From Paraflavitalea soli (GTDB taxonomy: Bacteria; Bacteroidota; Bacteroidia; Chitinophagales; Chitinophagaceae), in the NCBI RefSeq assembly GCF_003555545.1, contig NZ_CP032157.1, forward strand, positions 4,840,546 to 4,904,545: 64,000 bases of DNA, in the 5' to 3' direction. Each line of letters begins with the position of its first letter. Position 1 is the first letter of the stretch. The notes below the pieces were generated by a model that was given only the letters and a program-made list of their open reading frames with translations, did no database searches and was not told where the DNA came from. Below are positions 10,033-18,678 of this stretch, in pieces. Position numbers and translations under genes: made by a program.

Positions 10033-10494
10033 ATGAAAAAGAAAATACTGTTGTTCCTTTTGTTTGTCATAATAGGCATTCAATTCATCAGGCCCGATCG
10101 TAATGAATCTGTTGGCATTGTCACTACCAATGATATTACCCAGCAATACCGGATCCCGGCGGACATCAGCAATATACTCAAACGTTCCTGCAACGACTGC
10201 CATTCCAACAACACCCATTATCCCTGGTACACCAATATCCAACCTGTGGGCTGGTGGATGCAGGAACATGTGGAAGATGGCAAGCGCGACCTGAACTTTA
10301 GTGAATTCGGTACTTACAAACCCAAAGACCAGGATCATGCGATGAAGGAGATTGTGGAGGTCATTGAAAAAAATGAGATGCCATTGAACAGTTATTTATG
10401 GATGCACGGAGAAGCTAAACTCAGTGAAGAAGACAAAGCCGCGCTAATTGACTGGGCAAAGAAACTAAGGGCTGAAATAGCAGCTGTGAAATAG
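10033..10494 (+). CDS. Haem-binding domain (Haem_bd) protein
   Basis: 153 residues. An N-terminal hydrophobic segment (about 4-18) acts as signal or anchor, and a single haem c motif sits in RSCNDCHSNNTHYPWY, followed by PVGWWMQEHVEDGKRDLNFSEF. This is the small Haem_bd family common in Bacteroidota, exported and probably involved in periplasmic electron transfer. It is placed between the helicase and pdeM, 73 bases after the former. Nothing in the sequence links it to DNA repair. The family call is firm, the function unknown. Confidence 0.85.
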   Translation: MKKKILLFLLFVIIGIQFIRPDRNESVGIVTTNDITQQYRIPADISNILKRSCNDCHSNNTHYPWYTNIQPVGWWMQEHVEDGKRDLNFSEFGTYKPKDQDHAMKEIVEVIEKNEMPLNSYLWMHGEAKLSEEDKAALIDWAKKLRAEIAAVK

Positions 10495-10502
10495 CTTTTT
10501 CA

Positions 10503-10510
10503 TAACTTTG
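10503..10510 (+). promoter_or_regulatory. -7 promoter box of pdeM
   Basis: TAACTTTG matches the Bacteroidota -7 consensus TAnnTTTG at all fixed positions. It ends 9 bases before ATG 10520, so transcription would begin almost at the start codon. It also overlaps a TTG (10508) that would otherwise be a candidate start. Confidence 0.55.
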
Positions 10511-10519
10511 CCTCCATTC

Positions 10520-11185
10520 ATGCAGGTACCCGTTTCACATAAGTTATTGCAGCACCAGTTCTGGCTTTCGCCCGATCGTTGTGTTTTCTGGGAAGAAGAA
10601 AAAGCCCTGATCGTTTCAGACCTTCATTTCGGAAAAACGGGCCATTTCCGCAAACATGGTATTCCCGTTCCACAAACTGTTTATAAGAACGATCTCCAGC
10701 GCCTGGTCAATCAAATACAATACTTCCAGCCCAAACAACTAATTGTAGTAGGTGATCTCTTTCACAGCCGCGAAAACAAAGAACTGGAACTGTTCAAGAG
10801 ATGGCGCCACGATTTTCCCGCGCTACCCATCCTGCTGGTGAGGGGCAATCATGACATCCTGCACGAACAATGGTACCGCGAAGCGGCGATCGATGTCATC
10901 GAAGACTCCCTTTGCCTCAATACCCATTTTCATTTTATACATGACCTGCTGCCAGACCAAATGAATAACTCCCGGAAGCAGTTTTACTTTTCCGGTCACC
11001 TGCATCCCGGTATCCGCGTGAATGGACTGGGAAAGCAATCCCTCTCCTTCCCCTGCTTTTACTTCACCAACACGTTTTGTGTGCTGCCTGCATTCGGAGA
11101 GTTTACCGGACTCGCCATGATCAATCCCGCTGCCCATGAGAATGTCTTTGCGATCGTAAACAAACAGATCATCCAATTGCAATGA
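10520..11185 (+). CDS. pdeM: Ligase-associated DNA damage response endonuclease PdeM
   Basis: 221 residues. Calcineurin-like metallophosphoesterase motifs are in order: SDLHFGK near residue 36, VVGDLFHSREN, VRGNHD, and FSGHLHPG. The family accompanies ATP-dependent ligase, MBL exonuclease and DEXH helicase, and is named for a predicted nuclease/phosphoesterase role in DNA repair. ATG 10520 (MQVPVSHKLL) is preferred over the TTG at 10508 because the latter lies in the -7 box. The stop overlaps the next gene's ATG by 4 bases (ATGA), making a two-gene operon with the deacetylase-like hydrolase. Confidence 0.9.
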   Translation: MQVPVSHKLLQHQFWLSPDRCVFWEEEKALIVSDLHFGKTGHFRKHGIPVPQTVYKNDLQRLVNQIQYFQPKQLIVVGDLFHSRENKELELFKRWRHDFPALPILLVRGNHDILHEQWYREAAIDVIEDSLCLNTHFHFIHDLLPDQMNNSRKQFYFSGHLHPGIRVNGLGKQSLSFPCFYFTNTFCVLPAFGEFTGLAMINPAAHENVFAIVNKQIIQLQ

Positions 11186-12096
11186 GTGCACCACTCCTGA
11201 AGATCGCTTACGATCCTATCTACGCCCATCCCCTGCCCGAAGGCCACCGGTTTCCCATGCTGAAATATGAACTGATCCCCGGGCAGTTACTATATGAAGG
11301 CAGTATCAGCCCACAAAACCTGTTTGCACCAACCGCCTGTCCCGATGAAGTGGTGTTGTGGACACATGATGCCACCTACCTGGAAAAACTGCACCGGCAA
11401 ACATTATCGGCCAAAGAGCAGCGCCATATCGGCTTTCCCCAATCGCCCGCATTAACACAGCGGGAACTGGTGATTGCTCAGGGCACTATTGATTGCTGTC
11501 TATATGCTTTTGAATATGGCGTAGCGATGAATGTGGCCGGCGGCACCCACCATGCATTTGCCGACCACGGAGAGGGATTTTGCCTGCTGAATGATTTTGC
11601 CGTAGCAGCTAATTACCTGCTGCACCATCAATTAGCCTACAAAATATTGATCATTGACCTCGACGTACACCAGGGCAATGGTACCGCCCGCTTATTTGAA
11701 CATGAACCACGGGTATTCACTTTCAGTATGCATGGCGATCACAACTATCCTTTTCATAAAGAAAAAAGCGACCTCGACATCGCCTTGAAGGATGGCACGC
11801 ATGACAATATTTACCTGCCCCTGCTGGAAAATACCCTGCAAACATTGATCAGCCAGTTACAACCCGACTTTGCCTTTTTCCTCTCAGGAGTGGATATTTT
11901 AGATACAGACAAGTTTGGTAAACTAAAGGTCTCCATGCCAGGTTGCCGCCACCGCGATGAGATCGTCTTCAACATGCTGCGCCGGCATGGGATACCTTGC
12001 ACAGTGGCAATGGGCGGCGGTTATTCGCCCGATGTAAAAACTATCGTAGAAGCACATTGCAATACTTTCCGCGCAGCATTGGATATCTACTTTTAA
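11182..12096 (+). CDS. Histone-deacetylase-family (arginase-fold) amidohydrolase
   Basis: 304 residues. The zinc site and catalytic signature of the HDAC/AcuC/acetylpolyamine hydrolase family are visible: AGGTHHAF, GFCLLNDFAVAA, DLDVHQGNGTA, HNYPFHKEKSD, and LSGVDILDTDKFG. It probably removes acyl groups from an amine or protein lysine; the substrate cannot be read from sequence. It is coupled to pdeM by a 4-base overlap. A perfect 52-bp palindrome follows 35 bases after the stop, in the convergent gap to the S24 repressor. Confidence 0.9.
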   Translation: MSAPLLKIAYDPIYAHPLPEGHRFPMLKYELIPGQLLYEGSISPQNLFAPTACPDEVVLWTHDATYLEKLHRQTLSAKEQRHIGFPQSPALTQRELVIAQGTIDCCLYAFEYGVAMNVAGGTHHAFADHGEGFCLLNDFAVAANYLLHHQLAYKILIIDLDVHQGNGTARLFEHEPRVFTFSMHGDHNYPFHKEKSDLDIALKDGTHDNIYLPLLENTLQTLISQLQPDFAFFLSGVDILDTDKFGKLKVSMPGCRHRDEIVFNMLRRHGIPCTVAMGGGYSPDVKTIVEAHCNTFRAALDIYF

Positions 12097-12131
12097 TGAC
12101 TGCATCTTTAATGGACCTACCTGGAAAAAGA

Positions 12132-12183
12132 GCGACGCAATAATCAGTAATTATTAATTAATAATTACTGATTATTGCGTCGC
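12132..12183. repeat. Perfect 52-bp palindrome, copy 1
   Basis: Every base from 12132 to 12183 pairs about a centre at 12157/12158 (TTAATTAA). The outer five base pairs on each side (GCGAC/GTCGC) are specific to this copy; the inner 42 bp recur identically at 31070-31111. It lies between two convergent genes and lacks a loop or T-tract, so it is not a standard terminator. Confidence 0.95.
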
Positions 12184-12263
12184 AAACAAATGACATGCGG
12201 CTGGTACCGTTAATAAATAAGCAGTACCGCCAACCTAATGTCAATATTGCTGGTTCGATATTT

Positions 12264-13016
12264 CTAGTTCGCTTTCTTCTTCTTCAACTTACTCACCTGC
12301 TCCTGCAGATCGCTCACCACATTGGCCAGTTGATTCACATCCCAGCGTTGTTGGGTATTGGCCTTACTGATCACCATAGTAGCCTTCCACAATTCGATCA
12401 CATCTTCAGCATTGATATTATAAGGCTGGTAGGCCACATTGTCGCTGATCAGGGTGAACTTATTTCTGGCACGTGTATTTTTCAATACTCGTTTATAAAC
12501 AATGCCCTCATTACGGGAGATAACAATATAGGTATTGTTATTGCGCACATCTTCCACATCATCTACCTTTTCGCCTACTATCACAGAACCACTGGGCGTA
12601 GGCAACATAGAGTCTCCCACAATTTCAAAAGCCCGGTAAGAGCCCGGCGCCAACATAGGCAAGGTGAATGTATTCAGTTCATCCAGAAATTCCGGATCTG
12701 CATAACCAGCCAGGTAACCGGCCGCAGCCTTTACAGGCACCAGTTGGATCTCGCTGGATCCTGTTGCCATTTTCTGTGCACGTCGTTTAGCCAAGTAATT
12801 ACCCTTACTATCCCCCAGGTCTTTCAACAACAATTCATCCAGCGTCAGCTTAAACATTTCACCCACTTGTTCCAGCACTTCAATACGAGGATCGGCTCTT
12901 TCCTCCTCGTAAGCGCCCAGTAAGGAACGCTTGATGCCCAGTTTATTGGAGAACTCTTCCTGGGTCCACCCCCGCAACTTACGAAGGTACTTCAGGTTTT
13001 TACCAGCTATTGCCAT
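12264..13016 (-). CDS. XRE-type HTH / S24 (LexA/CI-like) transcriptional repressor
   Basis: 250 residues. An HTH_3 domain spans about 7-62 (KYLRKLRGWTQEEFSNKLGI). A LexA-like S24 domain spans about 125-210, with the nucleophile Ser136 in GDSMLPT and the general-base Lys175 in GIVYKRV. An Ala-Gly pair at 99-100 (VKAAAGYLAGY) lies where LexA-type proteins self-cleave. The C-terminus (about 215-250) is Lys-rich and coiled-coil-like. It converges with the pdeM operon and is divergent from a cytochrome gene. Its promoter region has a dyad AGTAAAAATACT (13034-13045), a possible autoregulatory operator. It could be a damage-responsive regulator; no phage genes are nearby. Confidence 0.88.
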   Translation of the reverse strand: MAIAGKNLKYLRKLRGWTQEEFSNKLGIKRSLLGAYEEERADPRIEVLEQVGEMFKLTLDELLLKDLGDSKGNYLAKRRAQKMATGSSEIQLVPVKAAAGYLAGYADPEFLDELNTFTLPMLAPGSYRAFEIVGDSMLPTPSGSVIVGEKVDDVEDVRNNNTYIVISRNEGIVYKRVLKNTRARNKFTLISDNVAYQPYNINAEDVIELWKATMVISKANTQQRWDVNQLANVVSDLQEQVSKLKKKKAN

Positions 13017-13064
13017 AGACTAATAATTTTAGCAGTAAAAATACTAACTATTTTATCATTCAAC

Positions 13065-13072
13065 CAAATATA
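13065..13072 (-). promoter_or_regulatory. -7 promoter box of the S24 repressor
   Basis: On the minus strand this reads TATATTTG, a full match to TAnnTTTG, about 48 bases before the ATG. A short dyad AGTAAAAATACT (13034-13045) lies in the predicted 5' leader and could be the repressor's own operator. No good -33 TTTG is seen. Confidence 0.45.
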
Positions 13073-13267
13073 TTTTTGTCACGACTGGGTGATCTGGATT
13101 AAATGTTACTTAAACCTTTAAAAGTAAGCCACCACTAACCACTTGCCTCTCCCCCTCAATTCACTACTCCTATTCAACAATCCATCCGCTTCCGTTTTCA
13201 GGCCCGCCAGGAAATGATAAGTTTTGTCTCCGGAAATCTTAACCACATAACCATACAACATACACCG

Positions 13268-14245
13268 ATGAAGTTGTTAAAGAAGATACTGAAATGGACA
13301 GGGATCGTTATTCTTTCCTTGTTCCTGATATTGGCCATCACCGTGGCCTGCCGGCAAAACCTGCACTTCGATGCCCCCTATCCCGATATCCGGGCCTCTA
13401 CCGACAGCAGCATCGTGGCCCGCGGCAGGTACCTGGCATACGGTCCCGGTCATTGTGCCGATTGTCACCGCGCAGAAGGTTCACAAGCTTTGATGTTAAA
13501 AGGGGAAGATGTGCCCCTCACCGGCGGCATGCCATTTAAATTACCCATCGCCAACATTTATGTCAGGAATATTACGCCCGATATGGAAACAGGCATCGGT
13601 AAGTTGACCGATCAGCAAATTGCCCGCCTGTTAAGGTATGGTGTACGCCCCGATGGAACTGCCGTGCTCGACTTCATGCCTTTTCACGATGCCACCGATG
13701 AAGACCTCACTGCCATCATTTCTTTCCTGCGGAGCCAAAAACCAGTCAAACATAAAGTACCTGATCACGAGGTTTTTCTGCTGGGCAAAGTAGTAAAGGC
13801 CTTTATGATAAAACCAGTAGGCCCCAGCATGCCCGTGCGCAAAAGCATTCCGCGCGATACAACCGCTGTTTACGGTAAGTACCTCGCCAATAGTATTGCC
13901 AACTGCGTAGGCTGCCATACCAACCGCGATCTCACAACCGGCGCCATGATCGGAGAACCTTTTTCCGGCGGCTTTCCCATGGAATCGATTATTGATCCTG
14001 AAAACTACGCCGTGCTGACACCCAACCTTACACCCGATCCCACCACCGGTAAATTGTACGGCTGGTCACAGGATCAGTTTGTAAAACGGTTCCGCCAGGG
14101 AAGGATCATTCCCCACAGCCCCATGCCCTGGCCTTCTTTTTCCCGCATGAGTGATGATGAGCTCAAAGCTCTTTATAATTACCTGCAAACCCTTAAACCG
14201 GTAAAAAATGAGGTCAAAGAGGTAGTAACAGCCTTAAAAAAGTAA
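13268..14245 (+). CDS. Di-haem cytochrome c
   Basis: 325 residues. An N-terminal membrane anchor or signal (about 5-28, ending ITVAC, a weak lipobox) is followed by two cytochrome c domains with CADCH (63-67) and CVGCH (213-217). Methionine ligands are plausible in GGMPFKLP and GGFPMESI. Such proteins often pass electrons to alcohol or sugar dehydrogenases, but none is adjacent. ATG 13268 (MKLLKKILKW) is chosen over an upstream in-frame ATG at 13214, because it begins directly with a basic and hydrophobic signal. A strong hairpin terminator follows. Confidence 0.87.
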   Translation: MKLLKKILKWTGIVILSLFLILAITVACRQNLHFDAPYPDIRASTDSSIVARGRYLAYGPGHCADCHRAEGSQALMLKGEDVPLTGGMPFKLPIANIYVRNITPDMETGIGKLTDQQIARLLRYGVRPDGTAVLDFMPFHDATDEDLTAIISFLRSQKPVKHKVPDHEVFLLGKVVKAFMIKPVGPSMPVRKSIPRDTTAVYGKYLANSIANCVGCHTNRDLTTGAMIGEPFSGGFPMESIIDPENYAVLTPNLTPDPTTGKLYGWSQDQFVKRFRQGRIIPHSPMPWPSFSRMSDDELKALYNYLQTLKPVKNEVKEVVTALKK

Positions 14246-14282
14246 CCTTTTAAAGGGTTTAGCAGCTAATAATCAATCACAG

Positions 14283-14316
14283 CAGCAAAGCACCCCGCGT
14301 GCTTTGCTGACTTTTT
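14283..14316 (+). terminator. Intrinsic terminator of the cytochrome c gene
   Basis: An 11-bp perfect stem (14283-14293 with 14299-14309) closes a 5-base loop and is followed by ACTTTTTG. Confidence 0.8.
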
Positions 14317-14741
14317 GCCCTTATCAGGGCCCATAAATTACCCAAAACATGTAAAGCTGGCGCGCGCCCAAAAAAAGATTTTTACCCATCCGCATTACTT
14401 TGGGTGTCCCGCCCGCCCATCCAGGTCGCCAGGTAAGCCCTAAAGCTGGTACCAGCTACCTGATTTTGACACATTAACATTTTTATTTTTTTGTATCCCG
14501 GCTTAAAATGAGCAGGCTGTATCCGCTCAAAACCTTGCCTGCTGCGGGTAAGCACTTAGATCGCAAAAATATCCTGCAGATGGAGCGCCGCTAACTACCA
14601 ACCGGTCAACCAGCAGCACTCACTCCCACCGCTTTTCCTTACCTTTGACGTCCTGTCAAATTGGCTCGTTATCAAAGTATAGCACCTTTTTTGACGGCTA
14701 GAGATTCATTAATCTTGTAAACATCTCAACCAGCTATAATC
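14317..14741. other. Intergenic region upstream of secA
   Basis: About 425 bases without a credible ORF. It contains a self-complementary AGCTGGTACCAGCT (14444-14457) flanked by CAGGTA and TACCTG, a full -7 box TACCTTTG at 14640-14647, and a second weaker box (TAATCTTG, 14710-14717) with TTG 16 bases upstream. No known structured RNA was recognised; the SRP and tmRNA core motifs were looked for and not seen. Confidence 0.6.
14640..14647 (+). promoter_or_regulatory. Candidate -7 promoter box of secA
   Basis: TACCTTTG fits TAnnTTTG exactly and would give a leader of roughly 90 bases for secA. No clear -33 TTTG precedes it. An imperfect alternative sits at 14710-14717. Confidence 0.4.
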
Positions 14742-17700
14742 ATGTTAGGTTTTTTATCGAAAATGTTCGGAGGCAGCAAGTCGGAGAAGGATATTAAAAA
14801 TATTCAGCCCATTGTGCAGCAGGTTAACCAACACTTTGCTGCCTACCAATCCCTGTCCAATGACCAGTTAAGGAATAAAACACAGGAATTCCGTCAGCGC
14901 ATAAAAGCCCATCTGCAAAAGATCGATGACGAAATTGCCGCCCTGAATAAGCAGGCCGAAGAACTGGACTTTAGCGATATCAATGGCAAGGACACCATCT
15001 ACCAGCAGGTTGATGTGTTGATCAAAGACCGGGATAAACAAATAGAAGAAGTGCTGAAGGAGATCCTGCCGGAAGCCTTTGCTGTAGTGAAAGAGACAGC
15101 CCGCCGGTTTAAAGAAAATACAACCATCTCAGCCACGGCCACTCAATTGGATCGTGATCTGAGCGTAATCCCCGCAAAGAGGGAATATATCCGCATTGAA
15201 GGTGATCAGGCTATCTTTAAAAATACCTGGACCGCCGGCGGCGCACCCGTTACCTGGAATATGGTGCATTACGATGTACAGCTGATCGGTGGTACGGTAC
15301 TGCACGAAGGAAAGATCGCTGAAATGGCAACGGGTGAAGGTAAAACACTCGTATCTACCCTGCCTGCCTATCTCAACGCTTTGGCCGGTGAGGGCGTTCA
15401 CATTGTAACGGTGAACGACTACCTCGCAAAACGTGACTCCGAATGGAACGGCACCATCTTCGAATGGCTTGGACTCGTAGTAGACTGTATTGACAAACAC
15501 CAGCCCAATAGTCCCGAAAGACGCAAAGCTTACCAGGCCGATATTACTTATGGTACCAACAACGAATTTGGTTTTGACTACCTGCGTGATAACATGGTGC
15601 ACACACCGGAAGAAATGGTACAGCGCAAACACCATTTTGCCATGGTCGATGAGGTGGATAGCGTATTGATCGATGACGCCCGTACCCCTTTGATCATTTC
15701 AGGTCCTGTACCCCGTGGCGATGATCAGCAATACCATGTACTGAAGGGCCGCGTGGAAACGTTGGTAGGCATGCAAAAACAGGTGACCAACAAGTACCTC
15801 AACGAAGCAAAGAAATTATTTGAAAGCGGAGATGATGAACCCAAGAGTGGTGGTTTGGCCCTGATGCGTGCTTATCGTGGCTTACCCAAGAACAGCGCCC
15901 TGATCAAGTTCCTGAGTGAACCAGGCGTACGCGTGAAGCTCCAGAAATCAGAGAACTATTACCTGGCCGACCAGCAAAAGCAAATGCCTACGGTAGACCA
16001 GGAATTGTATTTCCATATCGACGAAAAGAACAACCAGGTTGAATTAACCGATAAAGGTATTCAGGCCATTACAAAAGCCGGAGAAGACCCTGAATTCTTT
16101 GTACTGCCTGATATTGGCGTGCAACTGGCCGAAATTGAGAAAGAAGTAACGGACAGTGAAGAAAAGCTGCAACGCAAAGAAAGTGTATTGAATGATTACA
16201 CCATCAAGGCCGACCGTATCCATACTGTTCAGCAATTATTGAAAGCCTATACCCTGTTCGATAAGGATGTGGAATACGTAGTGTTGGATGGACAGGTGAA
16301 GATCGTAGACGAACAAACCGGTCGTATCCTGGATGGACGTCGTTACAGCGATGGTTTGCACCAGGCCATTGAAGCCAAGGAAAATGTAAAGATCGAAGCG
16401 GCTACCCAAACCTATGCCACCATCACCTTGCAGAACTTCTTCCGGATGTATCACAAGCTGGCCGGCATGACTGGTACCGCTATTACAGAAGCCGGTGAGT
16501 TCTGGGATATCTACAAGCTCGATGTGGTGACTGTTCCTACCAATGTTACAGCCATCCGTAAAGACCACGAAGACCTGGTCTATAAAACGAAACGCGAGAA
16601 ATACAAGGCCGTTATTGATGAAATAGAAAAACTGCGCGGTGAAGGTCGCCCCGTACTGGTAGGTACCACCTCCGTAGAAGTAAGTGAATTGCTGAGCAAA
16701 ATGATGACCGGTAAGAAGATCCCGCACAATGTATTGAACGCAAAACAACACGCCCGTGAAGCACAGGTGGTAGCAGAAGCTGGTTTAGCCGGCGCCATCA
16801 CCATCGCCACCAACATGGCCGGTCGTGGTACAGATATCAAGCTGGGACCTGGTGTGAAAGAAGCAGGTGGTTTGGCCATCATTGGTACAGAACGCCACGA
16901 AAGCCGCCGAGTAGACAGGCAGTTGCGTGGTCGTGCGGGACGCCAGGGAGATCCCGGTACTACACAGTTCTATGTATCACTGGAAGATGAACTGATGCGT
17001 TTGTTCGGCAGTGAGCGTATCGCCTCTATCATGGACCGCTTTGGATACAAAGAAGGCGAAGTGATCCAGCACAGCATGGTGACCAAGAGCATCGAGCGTG
17101 CACAGAAAAAAGTAGAAGAAAATAACTTCGGTATACGTAAGCGCTTGCTGGAATATGATGACGTAATGAACAAACAGCGTAACGTGATCTATAAGAAGCG
17201 TAACCACGCCCTGTTTGGCGACCGCCTGGCGCTTGACCTTGACAATGCCTTTTATATTGTAGCAGAAAGCCTCATCAGTGGTTTCCAGGAGCAAAGTGAT
17301 TATGAAGGCTTCAAAATGGCCGCCATTGTAAACTTTGGTATTGACAGCACCATCACCGAAGAAGAGTTTGGCAAAGGCAACGCCGTTCAGCTGGCCGATA
17401 AACTGTACAATGAAGCGATCACCCGTTACCAACGCAAGCTGGCCGATGTTCAGCAGCAGGCTGTACCGGTGTTCAAAAACATCCGTACATCCCAGGGCAA
17501 TCATATCGAAAATGTGGTAGTTCCCTTTACCGATGGTAAGAAAGGCATGCAGGTGCTGGCCAACCTGAATAAAACAGTGGAGACAGAAGGACGTGAGCTC
17601 ACCAATGCGCTCGAGCGTCAGATCACACTGGCCATCATCGATGATGCCTGGAAAGAACACCTGCGGTCTATGGACGACCTGAAGCAGAGTGTACAAACCG

Positions 17701-18077
17701 CCTACCTGGAACAGAAAGATCCCCTGGTGATCTATAAGATCACCGCCTTCGACCTGTTCAAACGTATGGATAGCGACGTAAACAAGGACATTATCAGTTT
17801 CCTCTGCCACGCCAATATCCCGGTTGAGCAAAACAATGGTCAGCAGATCAAGGAAGGACGCGAAGAGAAAACCGATATGAGCCGCATGCAGGCCAATAAG
17901 GAAGACATAGACCGCAGAGGCGATGATTATGCAGCCAATGAGAATGATTACTTTGACCCTTCCAATCCCCCTGTAAAGCAGGAGCCGGTGCGGGTAGGAC
18001 CTAAAGTAGGACGTAATGATCTATGTCCTTGTGGTAGCGGTAAGAAGTTTAAGAACTGCCACGGTAAAGACGCATAA
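14742..18077 (+). CDS. secA: Preprotein translocase ATPase SecA
   Basis: 1,111 residues. SecA drives Sec-dependent export at the SecYEG channel by ATP hydrolysis. Seen: Walker A in MATGEGKT (195-202), the DEVDSVLIDDARTP box, GTDIKLGPGVKEAGGLAIIGTERHESRRVDRQLRGR region of the second motor domain, and a zinc-binding SEC-C tail with Cys1095, Cys1097, Cys1106 and His1107. It is about 200 residues longer than E. coli SecA; the extra length lies partly in an insertion after the first nucleotide domain (around 345-430) and in the C-terminal linker, as usual in Bacteroidota. It is followed by a clear terminator and stands alone. Confidence 0.98.
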   Translation: MLGFLSKMFGGSKSEKDIKNIQPIVQQVNQHFAAYQSLSNDQLRNKTQEFRQRIKAHLQKIDDEIAALNKQAEELDFSDINGKDTIYQQVDVLIKDRDKQIEEVLKEILPEAFAVVKETARRFKENTTISATATQLDRDLSVIPAKREYIRIEGDQAIFKNTWTAGGAPVTWNMVHYDVQLIGGTVLHEGKIAEMATGEGKTLVSTLPAYLNALAGEGVHIVTVNDYLAKRDSEWNGTIFEWLGLVVDCIDKHQPNSPERRKAYQADITYGTNNEFGFDYLRDNMVHTPEEMVQRKHHFAMVDEVDSVLIDDARTPLIISGPVPRGDDQQYHVLKGRVETLVGMQKQVTNKYLNEAKKLFESGDDEPKSGGLALMRAYRGLPKNSALIKFLSEPGVRVKLQKSENYYLADQQKQMPTVDQELYFHIDEKNNQVELTDKGIQAITKAGEDPEFFVLPDIGVQLAEIEKEVTDSEEKLQRKESVLNDYTIKADRIHTVQQLLKAYTLFDKDVEYVVLDGQVKIVDEQTGRILDGRRYSDGLHQAIEAKENVKIEAATQTYATITLQNFFRMYHKLAGMTGTAITEAGEFWDIYKLDVVTVPTNVTAIRKDHEDLVYKTKREKYKAVIDEIEKLRGEGRPVLVGTTSVEVSELLSKMMTGKKIPHNVLNAKQHAREAQVVAEAGLAGAITIATNMAGRGTDIKLGPGVKEAGGLAIIGTERHESRRVDRQLRGRAGRQGDPGTTQFYVSLEDELMRLFGSERIASIMDRFGYKEGEVIQHSMVTKSIERAQKKVEENNFGIRKRLLEYDDVMNKQRNVIYKKRNHALFGDRLALDLDNAFYIVAESLISGFQEQSDYEGFKMAAIVNFGIDSTITEEEFGKGNAVQLADKLYNEAITRYQRKLADVQQQAVPVFKNIRTSQGNHIENVVVPFTDGKKGMQVLANLNKTVETEGRELTNALERQITLAIIDDAWKEHLRSMDDLKQSVQTAYLEQKDPLVIYKITAFDLFKRMDSDVNKDIISFLCHANIPVEQNNGQQIKEGREEKTDMSRMQANKEDIDRRGDDYAANENDYFDPSNPPVKQEPVRVGPKVGRNDLCPCGSGKKFKNCHGKDA

Positions 18078-18095
18078 GTATTCAGTTATAATATT

Positions 18096-18127
18096 AAAAA
18101 GCATTCACGCAAGTGAGTGCTTTTTTT
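18096..18127 (+). terminator. Intrinsic terminator of secA
   Basis: A stem of 13 bp (18096-18108 with 18113-18125, one G-T pair) has loop GCAA-type spacing and ends in a run of seven T. Confidence 0.88.
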
Positions 18128-18144
18128 ATGCTATCTTCAGCAGG

Positions 18145-18657
18145 ATGATTACCATCGAAAAATACGACTCCCTTTCGCCTGCCATTAAAGAAACACTGCA
18201 CCATTATATCCAGGCTGAATTTGGCCATATTCCCATCGTACAGGAAACCACCTGGGCTCAACCCGACTGGACAATTTTGCAAACAGAGGACGATATGATC
18301 GTAACCTTCTTCAACATTATTGAACGGCAGGTATTGCTGGATGGAAGACCCTCTAAAATAGCGGGCATTAATAACGTGATCACTCCCCCTCCTTTTCGGG
18401 GAAAAGGATATTCTTCTCAGGCACTTAACAGCACCACTGAATTCCTGTTCAATGAACTCAAAAGCGAACATGCTTTATTGCTTTGTGCCGATGCCATGAT
18501 CCCCTTCTATAACAGGCTTGGATGGTATACCGTCAACAGTACCGTTTATATTGAGCAGCCATCCGGCAGGAAATTATGGACTGCCAATACCATGCTGCTA
18601 AGCCCCGGTAAAGCAATAACACCCGCAGTCATCGACCTGCAGGGAACACCCTGGTAA
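18145..18657 (+). CDS. GNAT family N-acetyltransferase
   Basis: 170 residues. The acetyl-CoA binding loop reads FRGKGYSSQAL, preceded by the NNVITPP strand and followed by LLLCADAMIPFYNRLGWYTV, the usual GNAT motif B. The acceptor substrate is unknown. ATG 18145 is chosen because any longer version would run back through the secA terminator. The nitrilase gene follows after 21 bases on the same strand, so the two may be co-transcribed. Confidence 0.82.
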   Translation: MITIEKYDSLSPAIKETLHHYIQAEFGHIPIVQETTWAQPDWTILQTEDDMIVTFFNIIERQVLLDGRPSKIAGINNVITPPPFRGKGYSSQALNSTTEFLFNELKSEHALLLCADAMIPFYNRLGWYTVNSTVYIEQPSGRKLWTANTMLLSPGKAITPAVIDLQGTPW

Positions 18658-18678
18658 GAACTTAAAAACACAAAAGCC

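Noticed and set aside
12195-12923. Long plus-strand frame opposite the S24 repressor
   Set aside because: It is the antisense of a well-supported gene and has no recognisable domain.
12264-13016. Prophage, suggested by the CI-like repressor
   Set aside because: No integrase, structural or lysis gene and no attachment repeat are nearby.
16977-17831. Long minus-strand frame inside secA
   Set aside because: It is antisense to a certain gene, with no motif of its own.
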